IMG/VR virus record: IMGVR_UViG_3300021141_000010
Coordinates: 1-61,050 of that record
Length of the DNA: 61,050 nucleotides
Reading direction: 5' to 3' (one strand)
Source of the DNA: a virus
Positions 15,807 through 23,907 of the stretch are shown here, one piece after another (within the stretch, counting starts at the first letter, position 1; every line of letters begins with the position of its first letter). A program made the translations under genes and the position numbers. A model generated the notes under the pieces. The model was given only the letters and a program-made list of their open reading frames with translations. It did no database searches and was not told the origin of the DNA.

Positions 15807-16711
15807 TGGGCCTCTATCAAAAGTATCGACCATCCTCTCTAGCCGATCTTGTCGGCCAGAGTGCTGTCATAACTCAATTGAGGTCAATGCTCGCCAAGCA
15901 GGCATTGCCTCACGCTATACTGTTTTCAGGCCCTAGCGGAACAGGCAAAACCACCTTGGCAAGAATACTCTCCAAGGAACTCGGAGCATCCGGCGTAGAT
16001 ATCATCGAGAAAAACGCAGCCAGCGATAACGGAGTTGATGCTATTCGCGAAATCGAAGGGCGATTGCAGATGCGAGGGCTCTCCGGCGGCAAACGAATCT
16101 ACATCATTGATGAGGCTCACCAGATTACGTCTCAGGGCCAGCGAGCTATGCTCAAGATGACCGAGGATACCCCATCGCATGTCTACTTCATTCTGTGTAC
16201 TACCAACCCAGAGAAGCTGGAAAAGCCGTTGCAGACTCGGCTCACGCACTTCAAGCTCGGCGATGTAAGCATAGCCGATTTGAATACGTTAGTGGGCAGA
16301 GTAGCGACCGCCGAGGGGATCGACCTGATGATCCCGACAACGATCTCACAGGCGGCCAACGGAAGCCCAAGGCAAGCCTTGGTGCTGCTAGAGCAGATTG
16401 CCAATGCTCCGAAGGAGCGTTGGCCGGAGATCCTCGGTAACCCCGAAGAACTCAAGCCGGATGTATTCAAGATAGTTCAGGATCTTTACGCCGGAAGGAA
16501 GATATTTCCCACGCACAGCCTAGTCTTGAAGGATCTACCTGAAGGCGAGATCGAGCGGCTGAGGTGTGCGATTATGTCCTACGGCGCGACGATGATTCTG
16601 AATTCAAAATCCATCCCCACGGTCACGAACATCATGTCCCACTTTGAGAATCCATTTTTTTCTTCTCGTAAACCCGGATTTATTCTTGCTTTGGCTAGGG
16701 CCGCAGCGTAG
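15806..16711 (+). CDS. clamp-loader AAA+ ATPase (DnaX/RFC-like)
   Basis: 301 aa. LYQKYRPSSLADLVGQ is the standard loader start, followed by Walker A GPSGTGKTT, Walker B IYIIDEAHQ and the sensor/arginine finger segment CTTNPEKLEKPLQTR. It lacks the zinc module of bacterial DnaX. It should load the sliding clamp encoded at 22450. Confidence 0.93.
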   Translation: MGLYQKYRPSSLADLVGQSAVITQLRSMLAKQALPHAILFSGPSGTGKTTLARILSKELGASGVDIIEKNAASDNGVDAIREIEGRLQMRGLSGGKRIYIIDEAHQITSQGQRAMLKMTEDTPSHVYFILCTTNPEKLEKPLQTRLTHFKLGDVSIADLNTLVGRVATAEGIDLMIPTTISQAANGSPRQALVLLEQIANAPKERWPEILGNPEELKPDVFKIVQDLYAGRKIFPTHSLVLKDLPEGEIERLRCAIMSYGATMILNSKSIPTVTNIMSHFENPFFSSRKPGFILALARAAA

Positions 16712-16755
16712 AACCTAGCACAGTCGGATCAAAAATTTTCAATTAGGAGGCAGAA

Positions 16756-17175
16756 ATGTCTGACCAAACAAACTTGTCGGTAGATCGGAACCGTCTCGAT
16801 GCGGATCTTGAAATCCTTCCGCAAGATATCTTGTTGTGGAATCGCGCGGCTAGTGAAGATGCCACAAGAGCCCTTGTTGCCGAGAATCATTTGAAACTCG
16901 TCGAAGCTAAACTGAGCATCGATATTCGGCAAAACCCTATCAACTATGGGGTCACCAAGACGACTGAGGACACCATCAAAGCACTGATCCTCATCCAGCC
17001 GAGCTACATCGAAGCCCAGCAGGCCGTAGTTTTAGCAAAGACGCAATTGTCGGAAAGCCGCGCCGTCTGTGATGCACTCGACGCAAAGCGTTCCAGTTTG
17101 AAGTATCTGACCGAGTTGACCATCGCGGGCTTCCTCGGTTCTACCACCATCCAACCGAAGGGAGTGAAGAACTAA
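16756..17175 (+). CDS. helical protein, possibly UvsY-like recombination mediator
   Basis: 139 aa behind TAGGAGG. It is all-helical, with heptad-like stretches (AENHLKLVEAKLSI, VVLAKTQLSESRAVCDALDAK). Size, helical layout and position directly before a gp32-like protein and in a genome with a RecA-like gene match the UvsY-type mediators of T4-like systems. Sequence similarity is too weak to be sure. Confidence 0.5.
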   Translation: MSDQTNLSVDRNRLDADLEILPQDILLWNRAASEDATRALVAENHLKLVEAKLSIDIRQNPINYGVTKTTEDTIKALILIQPSYIEAQQAVVLAKTQLSESRAVCDALDAKRSSLKYLTELTIAGFLGSTTIQPKGVKN

Positions 17176-17176
17176 C

Positions 17177-18313
17177 ATGGCATTGTCATCCAAGAAAACA
17201 CGAGATAAAGCAGCAGAAGGTCGCGGCGGCGGCGTCTTGAGGATTCCTCAGGGCGTAAAGACTCTCAAGATCGACAAGGCAGGTACGATCAAGATGGTGA
17301 TCCTGCCGTACACTGTACCGCAGGGTGCGAAGCATCCTGTCGCAAAGGACGGCGAGTTGCACTACGCTCGCGACTACTACGTCCACAACAACATGGGATC
17401 AGACGGCAAGGGCTATGCCATCTGCCCTAAGCTGACCAAGGGCGGGAAGTGCCCAATCTGCGACGGCATCAGTGCCGCCATCGATTCGGGCGAACTGACC
17501 AAGGAGACGGCCAAGAAGTTCTACGCTAAGCAACGCACACTGTACACAGTGTGGTTGCCTGAGCAGAACCAAGTCGTGCTGTTTGACCACAGCTACCACC
17601 TGTTCTCCAAGCAGTTGAACACGACTGTCTCGGCCAAAGTAGCGATCCCGGGTCGCGAGTGGATTGATTACTTCGCAGATCCGACCGAAGGTGCGTACAT
17701 CTATGTCACTTTCGCCGAGAAGCCGATGCCCAACGGAAAGTGCTACGAAGCCGTCTCGTTTGATTTCGACCGACACGGCGGCGTCCCCGATGCGATCTTG
17801 GCCCAAGCTCTGCAACTCGATAACCTATTGATCATCGAGAATGCAGAAACCTTGAAGGCCAAGTTCTACGACGAAGATCCAGAGGATCTTTCCGCTGCCC
17901 CTGCTGAAACCGAGGCCCCTGCCACGGTTTCGGCTGAAATGCAACCAACACCGGCTCCAAAGCCGTTGGAGATTCCGAAGCCTGCTACTCCAGAGCCAAA
18001 GGTGCAAAGACCAACGGTCACGACGACCCAATCACCTACACCGGCGGCGAAGGCGGCAGATTCTTGGCCTGCTAAGGGTTCGGTGGTTTACCACCGAACT
18101 TTGGGTGAAGTGACAGTCCACAAGAACGCCGGAGGGGTAATCAGCGTCTTCGATAAAGAAGATGAGCCCCATAAGGTGAACTTGGCCGACTTGTCGCGAG
18201 AGCCTATGGCACAAGCGACAGAAGCCATGCCAGCTATGCCTTCAGACCCAGCACCAGCCTCCGCTGAGTCTGATAGCAATGTAGCATGGGATTCGGATTG
18301 GCCCGAGCAATGA
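17177..18313 (+). CDS. gp32-like single-stranded DNA-binding protein
   Basis: 378 aa. The core (residues 20-230) has the zinc-site pattern of gp32-like proteins: DYYVHNNMG..., CPKLTKGGKCPICD. A Pro/Ala/Thr-rich linker leads to an extra small beta domain (KGSVVYHRTLGEVTVHKN) and an acidic tail (SNVAWDSDWPEQ), the usual protein-interaction tip of SSBs. The added beta domain is not standard for gp32. Confidence 0.8.
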   Translation: MALSSKKTRDKAAEGRGGGVLRIPQGVKTLKIDKAGTIKMVILPYTVPQGAKHPVAKDGELHYARDYYVHNNMGSDGKGYAICPKLTKGGKCPICDGISAAIDSGELTKETAKKFYAKQRTLYTVWLPEQNQVVLFDHSYHLFSKQLNTTVSAKVAIPGREWIDYFADPTEGAYIYVTFAEKPMPNGKCYEAVSFDFDRHGGVPDAILAQALQLDNLLIIENAETLKAKFYDEDPEDLSAAPAETEAPATVSAEMQPTPAPKPLEIPKPATPEPKVQRPTVTTTQSPTPAAKAADSWPAKGSVVYHRTLGEVTVHKNAGGVISVFDKEDEPHKVNLADLSREPMAQATEAMPAMPSDPAPASAESDSNVAWDSDWPEQ

Positions 18314-18410
18314 TCGGGCTAGGGGTCGGCGGCGTTGGGCCTCCCTAACGGGGACATCCAAGCGAGGGCGTAAAATCGCGGCAAAGCAGGTGCGAATCCT
18401 GCCCGATCCT
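18311..18410 (+). ncRNA. tRNA-like structured element (degenerate)
   Basis: The ends pair like an acceptor stem (GATCGGGC 18312-18319 with GCCCGATC 18401-18408), and 18386-18402 makes a perfect 5-bp T-arm with a 7-nt TGCGAAT loop. The middle (GGCGTTGGGCCTCCCTAACG) folds into another hairpin, but I cannot find a 7-nt anticodon loop, and T-loop position 55 is G. It could be a decayed tRNA or an unrelated structured RNA in the SSB 3' UTR. Confidence 0.35.
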
Positions 18411-18412
18411 TT

Positions 18413-18440
18413 TGTCGGGACTTGTAACCAAGTCCCGACA
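18413..18440 (+). terminator. strong hairpin after the SSB gene
   Basis: 12-bp perfect arms (TGTCGGGACTTG / CAAGTCCCGACA) with a TAAC loop, followed by TTTACG. The T-run is short, so it could be a terminator or an RNA-processing/stability hairpin. Confidence 0.55.
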
Positions 18441-18498
18441 TTTACGATACAATAGGCTTTTGGCCCGTTTTATGATGCTCGGCAATAGGAGAAAAACC

Positions 18499-18651
18499 AT
18501 GCCATTGAAAAAAGGTTCCAGTCAAAAAACGATTTCGGAAAATATCCGAAAGGAGATGAAGAAGCATCCCGACATGAGCAACAAGCAGGCAGTCGCAATT
18601 GCCCTCAGCCAAGCAGGCAAAAGCAAGAAAGCGACTAAGAAGAAAAAATAA
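18499..18651 (+). CDS. small basic protein of a widespread phage family
   Basis: 50 aa from the ATG at 18499 after ATAGGAGA. The sequence [20 protein letters not shown] followed by [12 protein letters not shown] and a Lys-rich tail matches a very common phage and bacterial short protein (DUF6496-like, by memory). The conserved KQAxAIAL helix is its hallmark. Probably nucleic-acid associated; function unknown. Confidence 0.75.
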   Translation: MPLKKGSSQKTISENIRKEMKKHPDMSNKQAVAIALSQAGKSKKATKKKK

Positions 18652-18788
18652 CGGTTGGCTTCCGAGCGGGTTCCAACTTCTCCGCAAAATAAGCTGGTGT
18701 GAGGTAAGTGCCGGGATTCACAAACCCTAACTGCCTAGTTCAAGTAACAAGTAGAACAAAACCTCCAACTTGTGTACTGGACAACTAT

Positions 18789-18829
18789 ACCACCCATCAT
18801 TTGTTTACTCAGGTGATGGGTGGTTTTTT
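18789..18829 (+). terminator. Rho-independent terminator
   Basis: 11-bp stem (ACCACCCATCA / TGATGGGTGGT) with a 14-nt loop and a run of six T. It lies in the gap between the small basic gene and the nucleotidase, and ends the first part of the early block. Confidence 0.85.
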
Positions 18830-18861
18830 CATGTTTCTACGTTTGTAAAAGGGCAAAAGCA

Positions 18862-19392
18862 ATGGTTGTTTATGTGGACTGTGATGGCGTTCTGGGAGAT
18901 TGGGTTAAGCAAGTCCATTCGTGGGCTGATAAACCCCTCAAACCTTGGAGAGCTTGGGACGGATTCTCTGAGCATGGGATTACTCAAGCAGAACTCGACG
19001 ACATGATGTCATTTGTTTCGTTCTGGGAGTCGATGGAACTTTTACCTGGGGCCAAAAAACTTTGGGCCGAGATCGGCAAACTTGCCGATTCAGCATACGT
19101 CTGCACGCGACCCTTCCCGCATCCGAATTGCCTGTACGGCAGAGCCGTTTGGTTGCAGAAGGAACTGGGTATCAGCACCAGACATACGATTTTCATGCAC
19201 GACAAATACGAACTGGCTCGCCCAGGGGCGATCCTAATCGACGACAATCTTGATAATTGTCGGCTTTTCGAGGCCAAAGGCGGCCTCGCAATCTTGTATC
19301 CTCAATCGTACAACAGTACGATTGAGGTTAAAGACAAGACGCAATACGTTCTCGATCAAATTCGTACTATCAAGGAGATGCCGAATGGCTAA
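18862..19392 (+). CDS. HAD-type 5'(3')-deoxyribonucleotidase
   Basis: 176 aa from the ATG at 18862. HAD motif I is YVDCDGVLGDW, the later motif is ILIDDNLDNCRLF, and the cap-containing layout with LLPGAKKLW matches NT5C-like phage nucleotidases. It dephosphorylates dNMPs and so balances the dNMP kinase. The 3' end contains a 12-bp perfect hairpin (19300-19327). Confidence 0.85.
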   Translation: MVVYVDCDGVLGDWVKQVHSWADKPLKPWRAWDGFSEHGITQAELDDMMSFVSFWESMELLPGAKKLWAEIGKLADSAYVCTRPFPHPNCLYGRAVWLQKELGISTRHTIFMHDKYELARPGAILIDDNLDNCRLFEAKGGLAILYPQSYNSTIEVKDKTQYVLDQIRTIKEMPNG

Positions 19393-20455
19393 GAAAAAAC
19401 CACTCGAAGTCCTAGAAGAGGCGGCGACGACCAAACGAAAGGAACAGAAGTTCCTTTCGCTCGGATGCCCTCTATTGAACCTTGCCGTATCCGGCGATTG
19501 GCGTAAGGGTATTATGGCAGGAACCTACGTTTTCTACGTTGGTGATTCGTCTAGCGGTAAGACGTTGGCGACTCTGACGCTATTGGCCGAAGCGGCCAAC
19601 AACCCGGACTTCGACGATTACGAATTATGGCACATCGACGCCGAAGTGGGCAACCACTTCGATTTCGAGAAGTTTTTCGGATCCAAGGCGGCAGGGCGGA
19701 TTCAGGTACTGCGATCCGAACCGGGCAAGCCGATGCTACTTGAGTTTGTGTATGATTGGCTAGAAACGAAGATCAAGGCGGGCAAAAAATTTGTCGCGAT
19801 CATCGACTCGATGGACACACTGTCCAGCGAGCAGAAAGAGAAGCAGATTGCCGAGGACGCGAAGAATCGCGCCGAGGGCAAGGACATTGACGGCAACTAC
19901 GGGGACGGTAAGGCGAAGATCAACAGCCAACGGCTCCCAAGAATCCTCACAATGATCGAGGACTCTGGGTCGATCTTGCTCAGCATTTCACAAGTGCGGG
20001 ACAATCTCAAAGCTGGATTGTACGGGCCGAAGCATGTTCGCGGCGGCGGCCATGCCATCAAGTTCGGCGGGTCGGTTGAGATTTGGACATACCCCGGCGA
20101 GAAACTGACAAAAGAGATCAACGGCCAGAAGCGAATCATCGGCATCAACCCGGTATTCAAAGTCGAAAAGAATCGAGTCAACGGAAGACAACGAACTGTT
20201 AGCATTCCAATCATGCCGGATTTCGGCGTGGATGCGACAGGCGCGGCAGTTGATTTCTTGCTGAAAGAAAAAGAATGGACAGCATCATCGGGCAGGATTT
20301 CCTGCCCGTTCTACGAAACCACACACTACCGCGAAGAACTCATTCGCAAGATTGAAGATGATGGCCGAGAACAAGAGTTGTTCGAGGCTATGCAGGCTTG
20401 TTGGGACTCTATCGAGGCTCAACTAACAGTAACCCGTAAGAAAAGGTATGAATGA
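19385..20455 (+). CDS. RecA/UvsX-like recombinase
   Basis: 356 aa from the ATG at 19385. Walker A is GDSSSGKT, followed by the Walker B-like FVAIIDSMDTLSSE and the DNA-binding loop region up to SISQVRDNLKAG. The C-terminal part (GRISCPFYETTHYREELIRK) is typical of phage RecA homologues rather than bacterial RecA. Strand exchange in recombination-dependent replication is the likely role, with the SSB and the UvsY-like protein. Confidence 0.88.
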   Translation: MAKKKPLEVLEEAATTKRKEQKFLSLGCPLLNLAVSGDWRKGIMAGTYVFYVGDSSSGKTLATLTLLAEAANNPDFDDYELWHIDAEVGNHFDFEKFFGSKAAGRIQVLRSEPGKPMLLEFVYDWLETKIKAGKKFVAIIDSMDTLSSEQKEKQIAEDAKNRAEGKDIDGNYGDGKAKINSQRLPRILTMIEDSGSILLSISQVRDNLKAGLYGPKHVRGGGHAIKFGGSVEIWTYPGEKLTKEINGQKRIIGINPVFKVEKNRVNGRQRTVSIPIMPDFGVDATGAAVDFLLKEKEWTASSGRISCPFYETTHYREELIRKIEDDGREQELFEAMQACWDSIEAQLTVTRKKRYE

Positions 20456-20691
20456 TGAACGCTGATGTAGCAGAACAAGCCATAGAACTACTTGACTCCT
20501 CGGCGCGGAACGTGGTGCAAAAAATTCTGGCCGCCACAACACTCACAACAGAAGAGCGGTTGGGGATGCTGACTGCCATCACGTCAGACATTGCAAAACT
20601 TCGAGATAAGTTTGTGGCGATTAGCCACCAACTCGAATCTATTGAAGCCGTTCGCAAGCAATTGCAAGAACTCAAGGAATCTCGCCAATGA
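20452..20691 (+). CDS. small helical hypothetical protein
   Basis: 79 aa, all helical (QAIELLDSSARNVVQKIL, then a C-terminal coiled coil SHQLESIEAVRKQLQELKE). It overlaps the RecA-like gene and the nuclease gene by 4 nt each, so it is made with them. It may be an accessory to one of them. Confidence 0.65.
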   Translation: MMNADVAEQAIELLDSSARNVVQKILAATTLTTEERLGMLTAITSDIAKLRDKFVAISHQLESIEAVRKQLQELKESRQ

Positions 20692-21536
20692 CCGATGACA
20701 ATCGCTACGCGATCATCGACGTAAGCAATCTCGCCTACGCTCGGTGGCACACCATCCCGCCGCAGTTTTGGCGGGATGATCCAGGCACGCTGTTCAAGGC
20801 GTTGCATCAGTCCTGCAACAAGTTGCAGGACGACCTGTGCGTGGATACCTTAATTTTCTGCTTCGACGGCGGGTATGACTATCGCAAGAAGATCGACCCT
20901 GCCTACAAGCAACCTCGCAAAGAGGCGAGGTTGCAAGCACCCGAGGACGAAAAGGAACTCAGGCAGATCCTATTTGACCAGATTGCGGCGTTCCGCGAGG
21001 TTCACTTGCCTATGATTGGAGCCAGGAATATCTTCTGGGCCAAGGGTTTTGAGGCTGACGATCTGATGGCATCTTGCGTACTGAATCTGCCAAAGGCTCG
21101 GAAAGTCTACATCGTCAGCAATGACGAGGATCTCTACCAGATGATCGAAGGCAGTCGGGTGGTAGTCTACCGTCCGACTGCCAAAACGATTGTCAACGAG
21201 GAGGATTTCCGTAGAAAACATTCCGAGATGCCGCCATGTCTTTATGCCTCCGCAAAAGCGTGGGCAGGCTGCGCATCCGACAATGTTGTCGGACTGGCAG
21301 GCATCGGCATGGCTAAGGCTGCAAAATTTTTAATGGGAAAAGGCAACCCTGACTTCCGAAAACGCTTTACCGACAACGTACAAGTGTATGTAAAGAATAT
21401 CCAGCTTACCAAACTACCCGCACCAGAAACCCCAACCTGCAATCCTGTTCCACAGGACGTTCCTTTGGATTGGTCAGTGATGGAACGAGTGTTTGACAGC
21501 GTAGCAAAGCGAACCCCGAAAGGTATCAAGAAATGA
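20688..21536 (+). CDS. FEN-like 5'-3' exonuclease (PIN-like)
   Basis: 282 aa. Metal-site motifs of the T5/T4 flap-nuclease group are seen in order: IIDVSNLAY, FCFDGGYDYRKKI, EADDLMAS, IVSNDEDLYQMI and the H3TH segment CASDNVVGLAGIGMAKAAKF. It removes RNA primers and flaps, an activity absent from the polymerase-only PolA here. Confidence 0.92.
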   Translation: MTDDNRYAIIDVSNLAYARWHTIPPQFWRDDPGTLFKALHQSCNKLQDDLCVDTLIFCFDGGYDYRKKIDPAYKQPRKEARLQAPEDEKELRQILFDQIAAFREVHLPMIGARNIFWAKGFEADDLMASCVLNLPKARKVYIVSNDEDLYQMIEGSRVVVYRPTAKTIVNEEDFRRKHSEMPPCLYASAKAWAGCASDNVVGLAGIGMAKAAKFLMGKGNPDFRKRFTDNVQVYVKNIQLTKLPAPETPTCNPVPQDVPLDWSVMERVFDSVAKRTPKGIKK

Positions 21537-21871
21537 GCATTCGTTTCACTAGGAAACAATGGCTAGATTCCAATCAAAAGCCGAATGATCGGCGAACTGC
21601 TGAGGAGAGGAGGGCCGATAAGCAGAAGAACAAGACCACGCGACTGACAAAAGCCCCCCGACGAGTCCGCTTCCGCGAACTCGTGCAAGCCGTTGAGCAG
21701 AAGTGGGAAGGCCACGAAGTCATCAAAGATAAGCGAGTGCTGGAAGCAGTCGCGAGGAGAGCTAACTCGCAGAGCCTCGAACAGGCCCAAGAGCAGAGCC
21801 TGTGGAACCGACAATTCAACGACAAACGGGAGACTTACCGCACAAGCAGTGAAAGGCCCAACAATGTCTAA
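21533..21871 (+). CDS. basic hypothetical protein
   Basis: 112 aa, strongly basic and helical (RRTAEERRADKQKNKTTR, later Gln-rich). ATGA start coupled to the nuclease gene. It could bind nucleic acid but has no recognised domain. Confidence 0.65.
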   Translation: MSIRFTRKQWLDSNQKPNDRRTAEERRADKQKNKTTRLTKAPRRVRFRELVQAVEQKWEGHEVIKDKRVLEAVARRANSQSLEQAQEQSLWNRQFNDKRETYRTSSERPNNV

Positions 21872-22466
21872 GAAAAAAGCCACAACCGAGGCTCCGGCCA
21901 AAAAGAAACGCAAGGGCGATCCGAAGAAAGGCTCCGCCTTCGAGCGAGAGTTTGCAAAGAAGCTCTCGCTCTGGTGGAGCGAAGGGAAAGCCGACGACTG
22001 GTTCTGGCGAGTCGGCGGCTCGGGCGGCCGAGCCACCAATCGAGCCAAGCAGGGTAAATCCACCAGCAATGGTTGCGGTGATATTGGAGCCCAATGTCAC
22101 GAAGCTCAGAGATTGCTGAACGTGGTTACTTTTGAACTCAAAAGAGGCTATAACAGCACCACGATTCAAGACGTGCTTGATAAGCCCAACGGGCCAAATC
22201 AAATGCGGGATTTCATTGAGCAGGCGAAGCGATCAGCTTCGACTGCGGGGACTCCGTATTGGATTCTTGTTCTCAAGCGAGACAAGCGAGAAGAACTCGT
22301 CGTGACCAACATGATGTCTGGAAGCACCGCAGAAGTGAAATATCTCATGGTCGACTATTCGGGTCACTTCGATTTTGCGTTGCTTGAGGCCGGATCGGAT
22401 TTCTGGACTGATGGGCAACTGAAAATACTACAAGAGATGGCAAAGAAATATGAAAATCCAGCGTAA
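21864..22466 (+). CDS. PD-(D/E)XK nuclease, Holliday-junction-resolvase-like
   Basis: 200 aa from the ATG at 21864. A basic tail (KKKRKGDPKKG) leads into SAFEREFAKKLSLWW, then GCGDIGAQC and VVTFELKRGY, which supply the D...E-x-K catalytic set. The organisation resembles RecU/Hjc-like endonucleases of phages. Resolving recombination intermediates before packaging is the likely job. Confidence 0.75.
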   Translation: MSKKKATTEAPAKKKRKGDPKKGSAFEREFAKKLSLWWSEGKADDWFWRVGGSGGRATNRAKQGKSTSNGCGDIGAQCHEAQRLLNVVTFELKRGYNSTTIQDVLDKPNGPNQMRDFIEQAKRSASTAGTPYWILVLKRDKREELVVTNMMSGSTAEVKYLMVDYSGHFDFALLEAGSDFWTDGQLKILQEMAKKYENPA

Positions 22467-23457
22467 AGAATTCCTTCGTCATCTAGAGTCCTGCGCACCC
22501 GGCTTGTCCTCTACCGAGAATATCGAGCAGTCTGACTGCTTTCTGTTCTCCAACGGGAAGGTCTACACCTTCAACGATGAGGTACTCTGCCAGCAGGATA
22601 CCATAGTCAATTTCCGATGTGCGGCTCCTGCGAAGCCGCTTTTGGAAACCTTGCGTAAGCTCACCGAGGAAGAGATCGATATCGAGTACAAAGACGACCG
22701 ATTGGTAATCAAGTGTGCCAACGTCCGTCAGATCAAACTCAATGTCCACCCTGAAGTCATCCCCCACTACGAAACGGTGGATGCCGCAGGCGAGTGGGCA
22801 GACGTTCCACCGGTGTTCGCAGACGCATTGGCGATGGCCGCCGATTCAGCGGCCAAAGACTCCGAGGCATGGGAATTGACCTGCGTTGAACTCAGCCCCC
22901 GTGGCCTACAGGCCACGGATACATTCCAGGCAATCCGCTACAAGCTGGATTGCCCGATCAGTAAGCCGACGCTTATCAAGCGTTCGGCTTGCGGTGCGGT
23001 GAACGGCCTGGGCGTTGCCGCCCTTGCCGAATCGGAAGGTTGGTTGCATTTCAAAACGTATACAGGATTGCAAGTCGCAGTCCGAACGTACAGCGGATCT
23101 CTGCCTGATCTATCCGATGCGTTCAAGTCGGAATCGGAAGCCAGCTTGAGATTTCCTAGTTGCCTGCTCGATGCCTTGCAGAAGGCTACGGCGTTCCTCG
23201 CTGACACGGGAACTGGGAAACAGGCCCAGTTCCGGCTCAAGCAGGGGAAAATAATGGTGCGTGGGCAGAACGAAATGGGCATTTATGAGGAAGTCCGGCC
23301 CGTAGAATATGATGGCCCGGCTAGGGCGTTTGGCATCAACCCTAAGTATGTTCAAACGCTCCTCAAGCACGATTACCCGGTTTCGCTGACGCAGACTGCC
23401 TTGCGGATTCGCGGCGAATCCTTTGTATTCCTCACTTCAATGGAGACGGTGGTATGA
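22450..23457 (+). CDS. sliding clamp (DnaN-like)
   Basis: 335 aa. It follows the beta-clamp layout: RKEFLRHLESCAPG at the start, a DNA-facing LETLRKLTEEEIDIEYKDDR, a middle domain (SCLLDALQKATAFL) and a C-terminal segment ending FVFLTSMETVV. It keeps the polymerase on DNA and is loaded by the ATPase at 15806. A 9-bp perfect hairpin lies at 22899-22918 and a quasi-palindrome with one bulge near 22970. Confidence 0.82.
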   Translation: MKIQRKEFLRHLESCAPGLSSTENIEQSDCFLFSNGKVYTFNDEVLCQQDTIVNFRCAAPAKPLLETLRKLTEEEIDIEYKDDRLVIKCANVRQIKLNVHPEVIPHYETVDAAGEWADVPPVFADALAMAADSAAKDSEAWELTCVELSPRGLQATDTFQAIRYKLDCPISKPTLIKRSACGAVNGLGVAALAESEGWLHFKTYTGLQVAVRTYSGSLPDLSDAFKSESEASLRFPSCLLDALQKATAFLADTGTGKQAQFRLKQGKIMVRGQNEMGIYEEVRPVEYDGPARAFGINPKYVQTLLKHDYPVSLTQTALRIRGESFVFLTSMETVV

Positions 23458-23702
23458 GCAAATTTGAGGTCGGCGATCTCGTAGAAGTTTGCAATACGCA
23501 TTTAGGTTTGCATGGTCGTCGAGGAGTCGTGACAGAAATTGCAGGTATTGATACTTCTAGAATATTGATCGATGCGTGTGGTTCTATCTATTTACTGAAT
23601 GCTAGCCTTAGATTAGTCGATGCTGAACCAAAAACCAAAAACCGACAAGGACTACGGCCCATCGATCAACGGATTCCAGATCAGATTCACCCAAGAACCT
23701 AA
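23454..23702 (+). CDS. small SH3/KOW-like hypothetical protein
   Basis: 82 aa, ATGA start. FEVGDLVEVCNTHLGLHGRR and GVVTEIAGIDTS look like a small KOW/SH3-type barrel. The last 28 residues overlap, in another frame, the start of the next gene. Confidence 0.6.
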   Translation: MSKFEVGDLVEVCNTHLGLHGRRGVVTEIAGIDTSRILIDACGSIYLLNASLRLVDAEPKTKNRQGLRPIDQRIPDQIHPRT

Positions 23703-23907
23703 CTCCCTTGGGACGACAGATTCGGACGGCGTAGGTGTTGAGGATCTCACCGTCGACTGCGAGTACCAACTCCCGGGCGAAGAGCCGTTCTTTGTCATCC
23801 GAACCACCTCGGGTTGGTCATTCGACCAACCCGAAACCCTGCTGGCTTTGCTAACCACTGTCAAGGAATCCGAGAAGAAATGCCGCTGTTCGCTTCCGCA
23901 AAGCTAA
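23620..23907 (+). CDS. hypothetical protein
   Basis: 95 aa, overlapping its upstream neighbour by 83 nt and the UDG-exonuclease gene by 28 nt. The middle (GVEDLTVDCEYQLPGEEPFF) suggests a beta-rich domain. Its start is uncertain because no strong SD is visible before 23620. Confidence 0.55.
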   Translation: MLNQKPKTDKDYGPSINGFQIRFTQEPNSLGTTDSDGVGVEDLTVDCEYQLPGEEPFFVIRTTSGWSFDQPETLLALLTTVKESEKKCRCSLPQS

